Positions 16,380-25,111 of a stretch of DNA of 64,000 nucleotides are shown here, one piece after another. Each line of letters starts with the position of its first letter. Position 1 is the first letter of the stretch. Both the position numbers and the translations under genes were made by a program. Location: NCBI GenBank assembly GCA_937927725.1, contig CALBSE010000023.1, positions 1 through 64,000 on the forward strand. Direction: 5' to 3'. The stretch is from an uncultured Actinomycetes bacterium. GTDB lineage: Bacteria; Actinomycetota; Acidimicrobiia; Acidimicrobiales; Acidimicrobilacustridaceae. The notes under the pieces are model-generated. The model ran no database searches and had not been told where the DNA came from. It saw only the letters and a list, made by a program, of their open reading frames with translations.

Positions 16380-17249
16380 CTACTGATCGAGTCCGCTCCA
16401 GCCGACCGCTGCTGCACCGATAAGCGGACCGTCAGCACCGAGTCCACCACGACGCAGTTCACAACCCTTCGAGAAATCCAGTTGCGCGCGTAACGCGATC
16501 TCGCGGTTTGCGGCAGCGAAGAAGGGATCGCCAAAGCCGAGAGCGACAGAACCGGCAACAACAGCAAGACGAAGATCGAGAAGATTCGCGACGGTTGCCA
16601 CTGCACGACCGACGAGCCGACCCGTTCGTTCGATCACCTCAGGAGTGGCTTCGGCGGCGGGATGACCGGTGTACGCCGCAATTGCAGTTCCCGATGCTTC
16701 GGCTTCGAGACAACCGTATGCACCGCATCCACAGAGACGACCGTTGGGTTCGACGCAGATGTGCCCGACATGCCCGGCGTTGCCGTCGGCACCATCAAGT
16801 AACCGACCGTCGAGCACGATGCCGCCACCAACACCAGTGGAAACGACCATGGCCAAATAGTTCGCGACACCCTGCGCCGCACCAAGCCATCCTTCGCCCA
16901 ACGCCAAAGCTTTGGCATCGTTATCGATAAAAGTCGGAAGTTCCGTTGCTGCGGAGAGTCGTTCATGTAACGGAAACGAACGCCATGCGGGAATGTTCAC
17001 AGGCGAGACTTCGACGCCTCCACGCGTCATCGGCCCGCCGGTACCGACACCACAAACAACCGGTGACACGGAAGAAGAACTCGTCACATGTGCGATGAGA
17101 TTGAGGATGACGTTGAACATTTCGCCGCCAGTTCCGCGAGCCGGCGTGGCAGCACGCTCGCGAGCGACAACTCGGCCATAGCGATCAACAATGCCGACGT
17201 CGATCTTGGTTCCGCCAATATCGACGGCGAGTGCTGCCGGGACAGACAG
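16380..17249 (-). CDS. ROK-family sugar kinase (glucokinase-like) with non-canonical start
   Basis: Cytoplasmic ROK kinase of about 289 residues, probably phosphorylating glucose or a related hexose. The phosphate loop LAVDIGGTKIDVGIVD, the catalytic FIDNDAKA, STGVGGGIV and the zinc motif GHVGHICVEPNGRLCGCGAYGC are all intact. Between the upstream in-frame stop and the phosphate loop there is no ATG, GTG or TTG in this frame. The only plausible initiators are CTG codons at 17249 or 17255, the latter overlapping the DUF3040 stop as CTGA. The start given is therefore tentative; starting at the first ATG (17120) would delete the ATP loop. Confidence 0.85.
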   Translation of the reverse strand: MSVPAALAVDIGGTKIDVGIVDRYGRVVARERAATPARGTGGEMFNVILNLIAHVTSSSSVSPVVCGVGTGGPMTRGGVEVSPVNIPAWRSFPLHERLSAATELPTFIDNDAKALALGEGWLGAAQGVANYLAMVVSTGVGGGIVLDGRLLDGADGNAGHVGHICVEPNGRLCGCGAYGCLEAEASGTAIAAYTGHPAAEATPEVIERTGRLVGRAVATVANLLDLRLAVVAGSVALGFGDPFFAAANREIALRAQLDFSKGCELRRGGLGADGPLIGAAAVGWSGLDQ

Positions 17250-17251
17250 AG

Positions 17252-17632
17252 TCAGTCCTCGTCCTCGCGCTGGAGACGATCCTTCAGACGTGACCGAGTG
17301 TTGCCCAGTGCGTCACGGAAGCCCGCAGCCTTCACCGACTGCGTCATCTGCTGCATGCCGACTTTGCCGAGGCGACGTCCGTTGCGTTCGAAGGCAAGCG
17401 CGGAGACAAGCATCACGAGGAAGCCGCCGAAGGCGAGAAGGAACGACGTGCCGAGAAGCGCAACCAACAGAACGAGGCCGACGACAAAGCCAAAGGCCGA
17501 CCACTTCAAGCCTCGAGATGCAGCGGTGTAAACGGTTGTGTCCGCGATGTCTCGAGCCAGACCGGGATCGGTCTGGTAGAGCTGCTGCTCAATCTCGCTG
17601 AGGATGCGTTGTTCGTCCTCGGAAAGCGGCAC
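17252..17632 (-). CDS. DUF3040 membrane protein
   Basis: 126 residues beginning MPLSEDEQRILSEIEQQL, the DUF3040 hallmark found across Actinomycetota. A helical N-terminus (1-40) is followed by two membrane helices (about 43-62 and 64-82) and a charged cytoplasmic tail ending REDED. The GTG start at 17632 has AAGGAG eight bases upstream. Its stop overlaps or abuts the ROK kinase start. Function is unknown; the family is often near division and wall genes. Confidence 0.88.
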   Translation of the reverse strand: MPLSEDEQRILSEIEQQLYQTDPGLARDIADTTVYTAASRGLKWSAFGFVVGLVLLVALLGTSFLLAFGGFLVMLVSALAFERNGRRLGKVGMQQMTQSVKAAGFRDALGNTRSRLKDRLQREDED

Positions 17633-17718
17633 TACACCTGCTCCTTGTGGTCACTTCGGGATGGCAGTCTCCCACGGACGAACCGGTTACACAACGGCAC
17701 CCCGGTGCAGGCCAGGTG

Positions 17719-19011
17719 TCACGGGGTTGCCGAGCCGCTCGGCGGATCGGCGTGCTCGGCATCGGGACCCCACTGCTGTGCTCCTCGGCGCTTCAACCGA
17801 AGCCCATGAGGACCCGCTGCGACAGCCGGACCAATCGCTTCCTCGCCGAAACGGGCACGGATCTCATCAACCGTGCGATCGGCTTCCTGCCACCCTGGCC
17901 CCGAGATTGCTTCATCAAATGTCAGTTGCCGGGAAGAGTCTGAACTCAGCCCGCTCACAGAGAGTCCAAGGAGCCGAACACCCTGCGCGGGATCGACGAG
18001 TTCGAGCAGACCACGACCAGCGTCGAGCAACGATCGTGAATCATCTACGGCCACGGCCAATGTCGTCGATCGGGTGATCGTGGTGAAGTCGCCGAAACGA
18101 ATTTTCAATTGCACGGTTCGCCCGACCAAACCTTGCGCCCGCAATCGAGATGCAACCGAGTCAGCGAACTGCACAAGCTCGCGCTCCAACGTTGAGCGCA
18201 AGTGATGATCACGGCTGAACGTTTCCTCGTGCCCGATCGATTTCATCGCTCGATCAGGTTCCACCGATCGATCATCCTGACCGTTCGCCAACGAGTGCAG
18301 ATGACGACCCTGAGATCGACCGAGGACCGCAACAATGTTTTCTTCCGGAAGGTCAGCCAAATCGGCGATCGTCAGCACGCCGATACGGTGAAGCTTCGAC
18401 AACGTGGCTGGTCCGACACCCCAAAGTGACTCAACCGGAAGAGGTCGGAGAAACGACAGCGTCTCTTCGGGCTCAACGACGAAAACTCCGCTGCCAAACT
18501 GTGGGCCATCCTTGGCAGCTTTTGGTTTTGCCGCTTCGGTCGCGAGTTTCGCGACGAACTTTGTACTTGCCACCCCAACCGAGCACGTGAGCCCCTGCTC
18601 ATCGAGCACTCGCTTGCGAATTGAGGCAGCAATGGACGGTGCGTCGCCAAGCAGCCGAAGCGCACCACCCACATCGAGGAATGCTTCGTCAAGCGAAAGT
18701 GGTTCGACGAGCGGAGTGACATCTCTGAAAATTGCCATGACGTTCGCGCTGACTTCGGAATAGCGGTGGAAGCGGCCTCGCAGAAACACTGCGTGCGGAC
18801 ACAAACGACGCGCTTGGACCGATGACATTGCCGAATGAACACCAAACGCTCGTGCTTCATAGGAAGCAGCGGCAACAACACCACGTTCGCCATCACCACC
18901 AACAACGACTGGCTTTCCCCGCAACTCTGGTTGATCAAGCAACTCAACCGACACGAAGAATGCATCCATGTCGACATGCAGGATGCTCGCAACGTCGCGC
19001 GGAGCAGTCAC
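17719..19011 (-). CDS. dinB: DNA polymerase IV (Y family)
   Basis: Error-prone translesion polymerase of 430 residues. It carries the palm motifs ILHVDMDAFFVSVE (catalytic Asp) and SLDEAFLDV, the fingers stretch YEARAFGVHSAMS, the thumb helix-hairpin-helix VESLWGVGPATLSKL and a C-terminal little-finger domain. Start is GTG 19011, overlapping the Nudix stop as GTGA; the longer open frame upstream is Nudix DNA read out of frame. There is no LexA-type box in the overlap, so it is likely transcribed with the upstream genes. Confidence 0.93.
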   Translation of the reverse strand: MTAPRDVASILHVDMDAFFVSVELLDQPELRGKPVVVGGDGERGVVAAASYEARAFGVHSAMSSVQARRLCPHAVFLRGRFHRYSEVSANVMAIFRDVTPLVEPLSLDEAFLDVGGALRLLGDAPSIAASIRKRVLDEQGLTCSVGVASTKFVAKLATEAAKPKAAKDGPQFGSGVFVVEPEETLSFLRPLPVESLWGVGPATLSKLHRIGVLTIADLADLPEENIVAVLGRSQGRHLHSLANGQDDRSVEPDRAMKSIGHEETFSRDHHLRSTLERELVQFADSVASRLRAQGLVGRTVQLKIRFGDFTTITRSTTLAVAVDDSRSLLDAGRGLLELVDPAQGVRLLGLSVSGLSSDSSRQLTFDEAISGPGWQEADRTVDEIRARFGEEAIGPAVAAGPHGLRLKRRGAQQWGPDAEHADPPSGSATP

Positions 19012-19493
19012 ACGCGTGTAACCACCAATGAAGATCGTTCTGAGCCTTCGATGTTGTACGCAAACGAACGCTTGTCTTCCCAGCGATGCATCAGCCATTC
19101 GAGAATCGGTTCCGCGACCCACGGCGCGCCATCGTTGAGATGCAGCCCGCACTGATCGGGATTGACCCATGCCGCGGTTTCGACAATGCCATCGGGGTCG
19201 TCAAACCGAAGTTCGCCTTCCCAGGATTCCGCCAGCCACGCCTCGACACGAAGTGTCCAACCCATATCCGGCGCAGTAGCGGTTATCTCGTACAACTTCC
19301 CCGCCCACTTCGTGACAACGAGACCTGTTTCTTCGACAACTTCGCGCCCGATGCCTTCGACCACGGATTCGCCGGGGTCGATCACTCCCCCGGGAGGACT
19401 CCAATCGGATGAGCCATCACGACGACGATTACGCACGAGCAAGAGCCCCGACGGGCCCTCGATCACTGCGCCACCGACAAGCCAGTCGCGCAT
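19008..19493 (-). CDS. Nudix hydrolase
   Basis: 161-residue pyrophosphohydrolase. The Nudix box is complete: GGVIDPGESVVEGIGREVVE continuing into ETGL (G-x5-E-x7-REUxEExGU). It hydrolyses a nucleoside diphosphate linked to another moiety; substrate unknown. Being coupled to dinB (GTGA overlap) suggests, without proving, nucleotide-pool cleaning. Begins 3 bases after the stop of the mannose synthase gene. Confidence 0.9.
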   Translation of the reverse strand: MRDWLVGGAVIEGPSGLLLVRNRRRDGSSDWSPPGGVIDPGESVVEGIGREVVEETGLVVTKWAGKLYEITATAPDMGWTLRVEAWLAESWEGELRFDDPDGIVETAAWVNPDQCGLHLNDGAPWVAEPILEWLMHRWEDKRSFAYNIEGSERSSLVVTRV

Positions 19494-19496
19494 TGC

Positions 19497-20237
19497 TCAG
19501 GAAGCGTCCGGCGCAATCGGGCGACGGAGAATGCGATCGCGAACCGCCCACCACGTCACAAGAAAAAGTGCCTCGACAACAATGCGTGATGACATTTTGG
19601 ATGTTCCACGTTCACGATCATTGAAGGTGATCGGAACTTCCACGATGCGACCACCGCGACGGGCGATGTTGTAGGCCATCTCGATTTGGAATCCGTAACC
19701 ATCGGCAGTCACAAGGTCGAGAGGGATACGCGACAACATCGGAGCAGCGAAACAACGGAATCCTGCGGTGGCATCGCGAACCTGAAGCCCAAGAACCAAC
19801 GCCGCGTAACGATTACCACCGCGAGATAACCACTCTCGAGAACGGGGCCAATCGGGGATGTGCCCGCCGGGGACGTAGCGAGAACCGATCGCAAGATCGG
19901 CGCCTGATTCCACCGCGCTCAACAACGACGGAAGCGCAGCAGGATCGTGCTGAAGATCGGAATCCATCTCGATCAGTGCCTCGTAACCATTAGCGAGGCC
20001 GTAGGCGAAACCAGCGCGATAGGCCGAACCCAACCCGGCCTTTGCCCCTCGACGAAGAAGATTCACGTGTCCGCCGTTGTCGGCTCCCCAACCCTCGGCA
20101 AGGTCTGCGGTCCCGTCGGGGCTGCCATCGTCGACAACAAGAACATCCGCCTGTGGCAGCGCCTGCCGGATGCGCTCAAGAACCTCAAGAATGTTCTCGG
20201 CCTCGTTGTAGGTCGGCAGGATGACAAGCGGCTTCAC
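19497..20237 (-). CDS. Polyprenol monophosphomannose synthase (GT2)
   Basis: Catalytic domain that transfers mannose from GDP-mannose to a polyprenyl phosphate, feeding lipomannan or glycoprotein mannosylation. Motifs: LVILPTYNEAENI, the metal-binding VVDDGSPDGT and MDSDLQHDP, GSRYVPGG, and TAGFRC plus SKMSSRIVVEA near the C-terminus. No membrane anchor follows, so it is the soluble Ppm-type catalytic domain. GTG 20237 is preferred (246 residues) because the longer frame has a low-complexity N-terminus and overlaps the divergent gene. Coupled with Nudix and dinB. Confidence 0.88.
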   Translation of the reverse strand: MKPLVILPTYNEAENILEVLERIRQALPQADVLVVDDGSPDGTADLAEGWGADNGGHVNLLRRGAKAGLGSAYRAGFAYGLANGYEALIEMDSDLQHDPAALPSLLSAVESGADLAIGSRYVPGGHIPDWPRSREWLSRGGNRYAALVLGLQVRDATAGFRCFAAPMLSRIPLDLVTADGYGFQIEMAYNIARRGGRIVEVPITFNDRERGTSKMSSRIVVEALFLVTWWAVRDRILRRPIAPDAS

Positions 20238-20301
20238 AGATCCAACTGTAGGAGCATCGAGCCCTTCCCCCGTGCGCGGACTGTCCGCCTTGGCCCGTAC
20301 G

Positions 20302-20652
20302 ATGGCACCAATGTCCTCACTGACCCCCTCTTCGACATCTATGCCCGCTGCAGCGTCTGCACTTCCATCTGTCGGCGCACGTGTGCTGGCATTCGTTGCG
20401 ATCCTCATCGGCGGTACCGCAGGAGGATTCATCGGCTACGCCTTCGTCGACCTTCAGGTCACGGGCGATTCTTCAATTTGGGCTGGACTCGGTGCGCTCA
20501 TTGGCGCAGTCGTCGCAGCCCTTGGGACTGCTGTTGTTGTCGTGCTGACTCTTCGAGCCATGGGCGAATGGAACACAATCCGCGCACGCAACGAAGCAGC
20601 TGCCGCCGCAAAATCCAACGCAGCCACCCGTAACGTTCCGCGCGTTCGGTAA
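20302..20652 (+). CDS. Small two-helix membrane protein
   Basis: About 116 residues: a Ser/Ala/Thr-rich N-terminus, two hydrophobic helices (VLAFVAILIGGTAGGFIGYA and IWAGLGALIGAVVAALGTAV) and a basic, Ala-rich C-terminal tail. No known domain recognised. The start could be ATG 20302 or 20311; both lie downstream of the divergent mannose synthase start. Its TAA overlaps the ATG of the inositol phosphatase gene (TAATG), so the two are coupled. Confidence 0.7.
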   Translation: MAPMSSLTPSSTSMPAAASALPSVGARVLAFVAILIGGTAGGFIGYAFVDLQVTGDSSIWAGLGALIGAVVAALGTAVVVVLTLRAMGEWNTIRARNEAAAAAKSNAATRNVPRVR

Positions 20653-21449
20653 TGAATCACGACACCGCGGCGCTTCTCGAAATCGCAACATCAACTGCAG
20701 CCGAAGCTGCAGCGCTCATTGTCGACGGTCTTTCTCGTGCCCGAACGATGGTCGATACCAAGACCACCGGTACCGACATGGTCACCGAAATGGACAAAGC
20801 ATCCGAGGCGCTCATTCTTGGGCGCCTCGCCGATGCACGTCCGAGTGATGCGGTGCTCGGAGAAGAGGGAACAGATCGACCAGGATCCACCGGCGTTCGG
20901 TGGATTGTCGACCCGATCGACGGCACAACCAACTACCTCTACGGTCATGCCGGATTCGCGATCTCTATCGCCGCAGAGATCGACGGCGAAATTGCCGTTG
21001 GTGTTGTTCACGATCCTTTGCATGGCGAGGTCTTCACCGCTCTTCGCGGCCAGGGCGCGTTTCGGAATGGCCTCCCGATCCATGCCTCGACGGAAACCGA
21101 TCTCTCTCATGCGCTCGTGGCGACAGGCTTCTCCTATGAGCCCGATCGCCGTCGTCGCCAAGCCGCGGTTCTCGCCAAGATCATCGGTTCTCTTCGCGAC
21201 ATCCGGCGTATGGGGGCGGCATCGGTTGATCTGTGTTCGGTCGCGTGCGGCCGGGTCGATGCCTATTACGAGCGCGGTTTGCAACCGTGGGACCATGCCG
21301 CCGGCGCTCTTATTGCGACCGAAGCCGGCGCACGTGTTGGCAACCTCACCGGCGGAGCCGTTGAGTTCGAATTCTGCCTCGCAGCTCCTCCAGCGCTCTT
21401 TGACGAACTGCGAGTGCTCCTCATCGATGCCGACGCCGCCAACGCTTAA
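20652..21449 (+). CDS. Inositol monophosphatase family protein
   Basis: Mg-dependent, Li-sensitive-type phosphatase of 265 residues. Metal-site motifs are all present: GEEG (in LGEEGTDRPG), WIVDPIDGTTNYLYG and the C-terminal PWDHAAGALIATEAG. Could act on inositol-1-phosphate for phosphatidylinositol mannosides, or on histidinol phosphate or similar; the nearby mannosyltransferase genes favour inositol lipid metabolism. Confidence 0.9.
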   Translation: MNHDTAALLEIATSTAAEAAALIVDGLSRARTMVDTKTTGTDMVTEMDKASEALILGRLADARPSDAVLGEEGTDRPGSTGVRWIVDPIDGTTNYLYGHAGFAISIAAEIDGEIAVGVVHDPLHGEVFTALRGQGAFRNGLPIHASTETDLSHALVATGFSYEPDRRRRQAAVLAKIIGSLRDIRRMGAASVDLCSVACGRVDAYYERGLQPWDHAAGALIATEAGARVGNLTGGAVEFEFCLAAPPALFDELRVLLIDADAANA

Positions 21450-21517
21450 CAGTCGCTCGCAACGGTCGGTTTGAAGAATCTGACGCAGCGGTCGCTCATC
21501 GGTGACAATGGTGACTT

Positions 21518-22198
21518 ATGGGAACCCGCATCCTCACCGTCGAGGACGACGAACGAATCCGCACCGCTGTTCGCCTCGCCCTTGAGGATGAAGGCTGGGA
21601 CGTCGAAGAAGCCGATACCGGCGAAGAAGCGCTGCAGGCATTTACCCGCCAGCCCAGCGATGTCGTCCTGATCGACATCATGCTTCCCGGCATTGACGGC
21701 TTCGATGTGTGCCGCTCGATCCGACGCGTCAGCGATGTCCCGATTGTCATGGTGACTGCTCGCGCCGATACCCACGATGTCGTCGCTGGCCTCGAAGCCG
21801 GCGCTGACGATTACCTCACCAAGCCATTCGCCCCGAAAGAACTTTCCGCCCGAATCCGCGCACTTCTTCGCCGAGCCCGAACGATCGACCTAGCTCCAAC
21901 ACACTTGCGATTCGGTGATCTTGAGATCATCCCCGACGAAGGAATCGTTCTTCGCGACAACGAGGAAGTTCATCTCACAAAGACCGAGTTCCGAATGCTT
22001 GTTGAACTCGCGTCGGCCCCCGGTCGAGTCTTCTCTCGTGAAGTTCTTCTGGAACGCGTGTGGGGCTACGGGTACTTCGGTGATGGTCGCCTCGTCGACG
22101 TCCATGTTCGGCGTTTACGCATGAAGGTCGAAGTCGATCCCGCCAACCCGCGCCACGTCATGACGATTCGCGGCCTCGGCTACAAACTCCAGCAGTGA
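21518..22198 (+). CDS. OmpR-family response regulator (MtrA-like)
   Basis: 226-residue two-component regulator. Receiver domain (1-115): acidic pair E9/D10/D11, phospho-acceptor Asp53 in VLIDIMLPG, Thr80 and Lys102 (DYLTKPF). C-terminal winged helix with LTKTEFRMLVELA and LVDVHVRRLRMKVE. Cognate kinase is encoded immediately downstream with a GTGA overlap. Order and wing sequence resemble actinobacterial MtrA, which controls wall and division genes; the exact orthology is inferred. Confidence 0.93.
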   Translation: MGTRILTVEDDERIRTAVRLALEDEGWDVEEADTGEEALQAFTRQPSDVVLIDIMLPGIDGFDVCRSIRRVSDVPIVMVTARADTHDVVAGLEAGADDYLTKPFAPKELSARIRALLRRARTIDLAPTHLRFGDLEIIPDEGIVLRDNEEVHLTKTEFRMLVELASAPGRVFSREVLLERVWGYGYFGDGRLVDVHVRRLRMKVEVDPANPRHVMTIRGLGYKLQQ

Positions 22199-23673
22199 CC
22201 AAACCCATCACGACTCGCACCCGGCGACGCCGTCGGGCACGGATCATTGCTCCAGTCCGTCGTCGATTCGGCCTCCGCACGCGACTGACCCTCACGTTTG
22301 CGCTCGGTGCTGCAGTGCTGTCGGCAGTCTTGGCGTTCATCACCTTTGGTCTCACACGACAGAACCTGATCGATCAGCGCCAGGACTCCTCGGTCGCACG
22401 AGCCTTTGCGAATGCCGACCGACTCTCCGTTGAACTCCCCTACGCCACAACACCAGTCATGGTGACTCGCAATCTGAACAACCTTTCGCACCCCAACGAC
22501 GCGAATGCGGTTCTCTCGAATGCCGGCCGCTGGTACGCAACCGACACGACAGCGTTTGCCCAACAGTCGATCCCAACATCGCTCGTCGAAATGGTCGCCG
22601 GTGGCCAGGCTGCAATGATGCGAACCCCAGTCGACGGATCAACCCAACTCATCGTCGGCGTCCCTGTTCCCGATCTCGAAGCTCAGTATTACGAAAGCGT
22701 GCCGCTCGCCGATCTGCAGCACACCCTCGACGGGTTGGCATGGACGCTTCTCATTGCTTCTGCCCTCACGACAGTCGCTGGTGCACTCATTGGATACTGG
22801 GCGAGTCGCCGAGTCTTCGCTCCATTGCTTGATGTGGGCACCGCAGCAGGAGCCATCGCAGGTGGCCGTCTCGACACTCGACTTCCCGAAGGCGTCGACG
22901 CAGACCTCGACCTGATCTCGAAACCGTTCAACGAGATGGCCCAAGCACTCGAAGATCGCATTGAGCGCGATGCTCGCTTTGCGTCGGAGGTCAGCCACGA
23001 GTTGCGATCACCGCTAATGACACTTGCAGCATCCATTGAAGTTCTGGAAAACACACGCGACGACCTCCCCGAACGTGCACGCACTGCGCTCGTATTGCTC
23101 TCTGCCGACATCGATCGATTGCAGCAACTCGTCGAAGACCTTCTTGAGATTTCTCGGTTCGATGTCGGCGCCATCACTCTTCACCTCGAAGAAGTCCTCG
23201 TGGTCGAACTCGTGTATCAATCGGTGAGTGTGCTTGGTGGCGGAGGCGTTCCCGTGATCCACGACGTCGACACTGATGAATTAATTGTGCGCGTCGACAA
23301 ACGCCGATTCGGTCGAGTGATCGCCAACCTTCTCGACAACGCTGATCGCTATGCCGGTGGAGCAACGTCAGTCACAGTTGAGCGTGTCGACGACAGGATT
23401 CAGATCAGCGTTGAAGACCAAGGCAACGGCGTACCCGAGGATGAGCGAGACATAGTGTTCGATCGATTCTCTCGTGGCAGTGAAGGCGGCAACCGTTCGA
23501 ACGACACCGGCGTCGGCCTTGGCCTCGCTCTCGTCGATGAACACATCCGCCTCCATGGCGGAAAAGTGTGGGTCGAGGATCGGCGCGACGGCGACCATGG
23601 CGCCAGATTCGTCGTGGAACTCCCACTGATTGATCCGCCTGCACAGGATGAACTCGAAGGGGAACTCCTATGA
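22195..23673 (+). CDS. Sensor histidine kinase (MtrB-like)
   Basis: 492-residue membrane kinase: Arg-rich N-terminus, TM1 about 31-53, an extracytoplasmic sensor (54-180), TM2 about 181-203, HAMP (204-257), H-box SEVSHELRSPLMTL with His268, N-box NLLDNADRY, and ATP-lid motifs VEDQGNGVP and GVGLGLAL. GTG start overlapping the regulator stop. Its own stop overlaps the small lipoprotein start (ATGA), the position LpqB occupies in mycobacterial mtrAB-lpqB operons. Confidence 0.93.
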   Translation: MTKPITTRTRRRRRARIIAPVRRRFGLRTRLTLTFALGAAVLSAVLAFITFGLTRQNLIDQRQDSSVARAFANADRLSVELPYATTPVMVTRNLNNLSHPNDANAVLSNAGRWYATDTTAFAQQSIPTSLVEMVAGGQAAMMRTPVDGSTQLIVGVPVPDLEAQYYESVPLADLQHTLDGLAWTLLIASALTTVAGALIGYWASRRVFAPLLDVGTAAGAIAGGRLDTRLPEGVDADLDLISKPFNEMAQALEDRIERDARFASEVSHELRSPLMTLAASIEVLENTRDDLPERARTALVLLSADIDRLQQLVEDLLEISRFDVGAITLHLEEVLVVELVYQSVSVLGGGGVPVIHDVDTDELIVRVDKRRFGRVIANLLDNADRYAGGATSVTVERVDDRIQISVEDQGNGVPEDERDIVFDRFSRGSEGGNRSNDTGVGLGLALVDEHIRLHGGKVWVEDRRDGDHGARFVVELPLIDPPAQDELEGELL

Positions 23674-23822
23674 ACCTCGCTCAACTTCGCCGCGTCGTCA
23701 CCGTTCTCGCACTCACCGCAGGTATCGCCGCCGCAATCGCTGCGTGCAGCATCCCCACCGAGGACCAACCTCGGCCCATCAACCGCGAACAGACCACAAC
23801 AACGGTGGTCGCCACCCCCTGA
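23670..23822 (+). CDS. 50-residue lipoprotein, possible LpqB/GerMN remnant
   Basis: ATG overlaps the kinase stop (ATGA). The product has a basic n-region (RR), a hydrophobic h-region and a lipobox ending AIAAC (Cys about residue 27), then SIPTEDQPRPINREQTTTT and stop. The Cys-x-IPT-x3-PR-x-I pattern recalls the start of LpqB/GerMN-type lipoproteins that follow MtrB, but the GerMN and propeller domains are entirely missing and only 23 bases separate it from the next gene. Either a functional mini-lipoprotein or the stub of a deleted gene. Confidence 0.7.
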   Translation: MNLAQLRRVVTVLALTAGIAAAIAACSIPTEDQPRPINREQTTTTVVATP

Positions 23823-23845
23823 TCGGGAGTGAATCACATGGGCTG

Positions 23846-25081
23846 TTAGATCGGCAGATCACCAGTTGCTGCGCGGGTACTTCCGTGATCACGCCACGCA
23901 GCAATGGTGCGCTGGGCGATACGCATCTGATGGATTTCGTCGGCACCATCGGCGAATCGCGCCCATCGAGCCTGCTGATACATGTGTGCAAGCGGCGTAT
24001 CGGTTGAATAGCCCAAAGCTCCGTGCACTTGAATCGCACGATCGATGATGCGATTCAACGAGTTCGCGACGAAATGTTTCGCCATCGACACTTCCGCAGT
24101 GAAATCCTCGCCACGATCAATCTTGTACGCCGCATGCAACACCATCAGCTTGCACTGGTAGAGCTCCATCGCTGAATCGGCGATGAGCCACTGAATGCCT
24201 TGCTTCTCGGCAAGAATCGAACCATGTGAATAGCGATCGAGAGAGCGCTCCACCATCATGTCGAGGGCGACTTCGGCCTGTGCGATCCAACGCATGCAAT
24301 GGGCAAGACGGGCCGGGCCCAGTCGGTACTGACCCAGTCGATGGCCCTGACCACGGCCGCCAAGCATCGCTGAATCGGAGACGCGAAGATCTTCGATCAC
24401 TATTTCGGAATGACCCGTAGCGCCGTGCATCGTTTCGATCTGGCGCACCTCGTTCCATCCTTCCGAGGGGATGTCGACAATGAACGCGGTGTTCGCCGCT
24501 TGCGGCAAGTCGGGATCGTCTTCCGTGCGCGCAACAAGAATCGCAAAGCTCGCTCGATGGGCGTTTGAGATGAACCATTTATGCCCGTTGATCACCCACT
24601 CTTCGCCATCTTGTTCGGCGTGCGTGCGAATGAGCGTCGGATCAGACCCAGCCACCTCGGGCTCGGTCATCGCAAAGCAGGACCACACCCGACCTTCGCA
24701 TAACGGACGTAGATACTTCTCTTTCTGCTCGTCAGTTCCCCAGTGCAGCAAGGTATGCATGTTGCCTTCGTCTGGCGCCTGACAATTGAGAACCCAAGGG
24801 CCAAGACGAGTTCGTGCCGCTTCGGCCTGCACCATCGCAAGTTGCACATGTCCCAAACCCATACCGCCCCACTCGACCGGCATATGTGGAAGCCAGAGTC
24901 CGAGTTCTTGTGCTTGACGACGCAACTCAATCAACGCAGCAACGTACGCGCGTCGGTCCGTTTCCGCGACCCCCTCGGCCTCAAGCCGCTTTTCGGTCGG
25001 CGCCACTACCTCAGCGATAAACGTCCGGACTTTGCCCCGAATCTCTTCAAGCTCGGGTGACAGACTGAAGTCGATGCTCAT
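23846..25081 (-). CDS. Acyl-CoA dehydrogenase
   Basis: FAD-dependent alpha,beta-dehydrogenase of 411 residues. It has the N-terminal helical domain (MSIDFSLSPELEEIRGKVRT), the FAD-binding CFAMTEPEVAGSDPT and WVINGHKWFISNA beta-domain motifs, and the C-terminal VHGALGYSTDTPLAHMYQ and DGADEIHQMRIAQ segments. It resembles the ACAD10/11-type long subgroup; chain length is not deducible. ATG 25081 lies only 30 bases from the divergent glycerol kinase start; the longer upstream frame would overlap that gene. Confidence 0.93.
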   Translation of the reverse strand: MSIDFSLSPELEEIRGKVRTFIAEVVAPTEKRLEAEGVAETDRRAYVAALIELRRQAQELGLWLPHMPVEWGGMGLGHVQLAMVQAEAARTRLGPWVLNCQAPDEGNMHTLLHWGTDEQKEKYLRPLCEGRVWSCFAMTEPEVAGSDPTLIRTHAEQDGEEWVINGHKWFISNAHRASFAILVARTEDDPDLPQAANTAFIVDIPSEGWNEVRQIETMHGATGHSEIVIEDLRVSDSAMLGGRGQGHRLGQYRLGPARLAHCMRWIAQAEVALDMMVERSLDRYSHGSILAEKQGIQWLIADSAMELYQCKLMVLHAAYKIDRGEDFTAEVSMAKHFVANSLNRIIDRAIQVHGALGYSTDTPLAHMYQQARWARFADGADEIHQMRIAQRTIAAWRDHGSTRAATGDLPI

Positions 25082-25111
25082 ATCCGCAGTCTGCCCCGAA
25101 CTGAGGACCTC

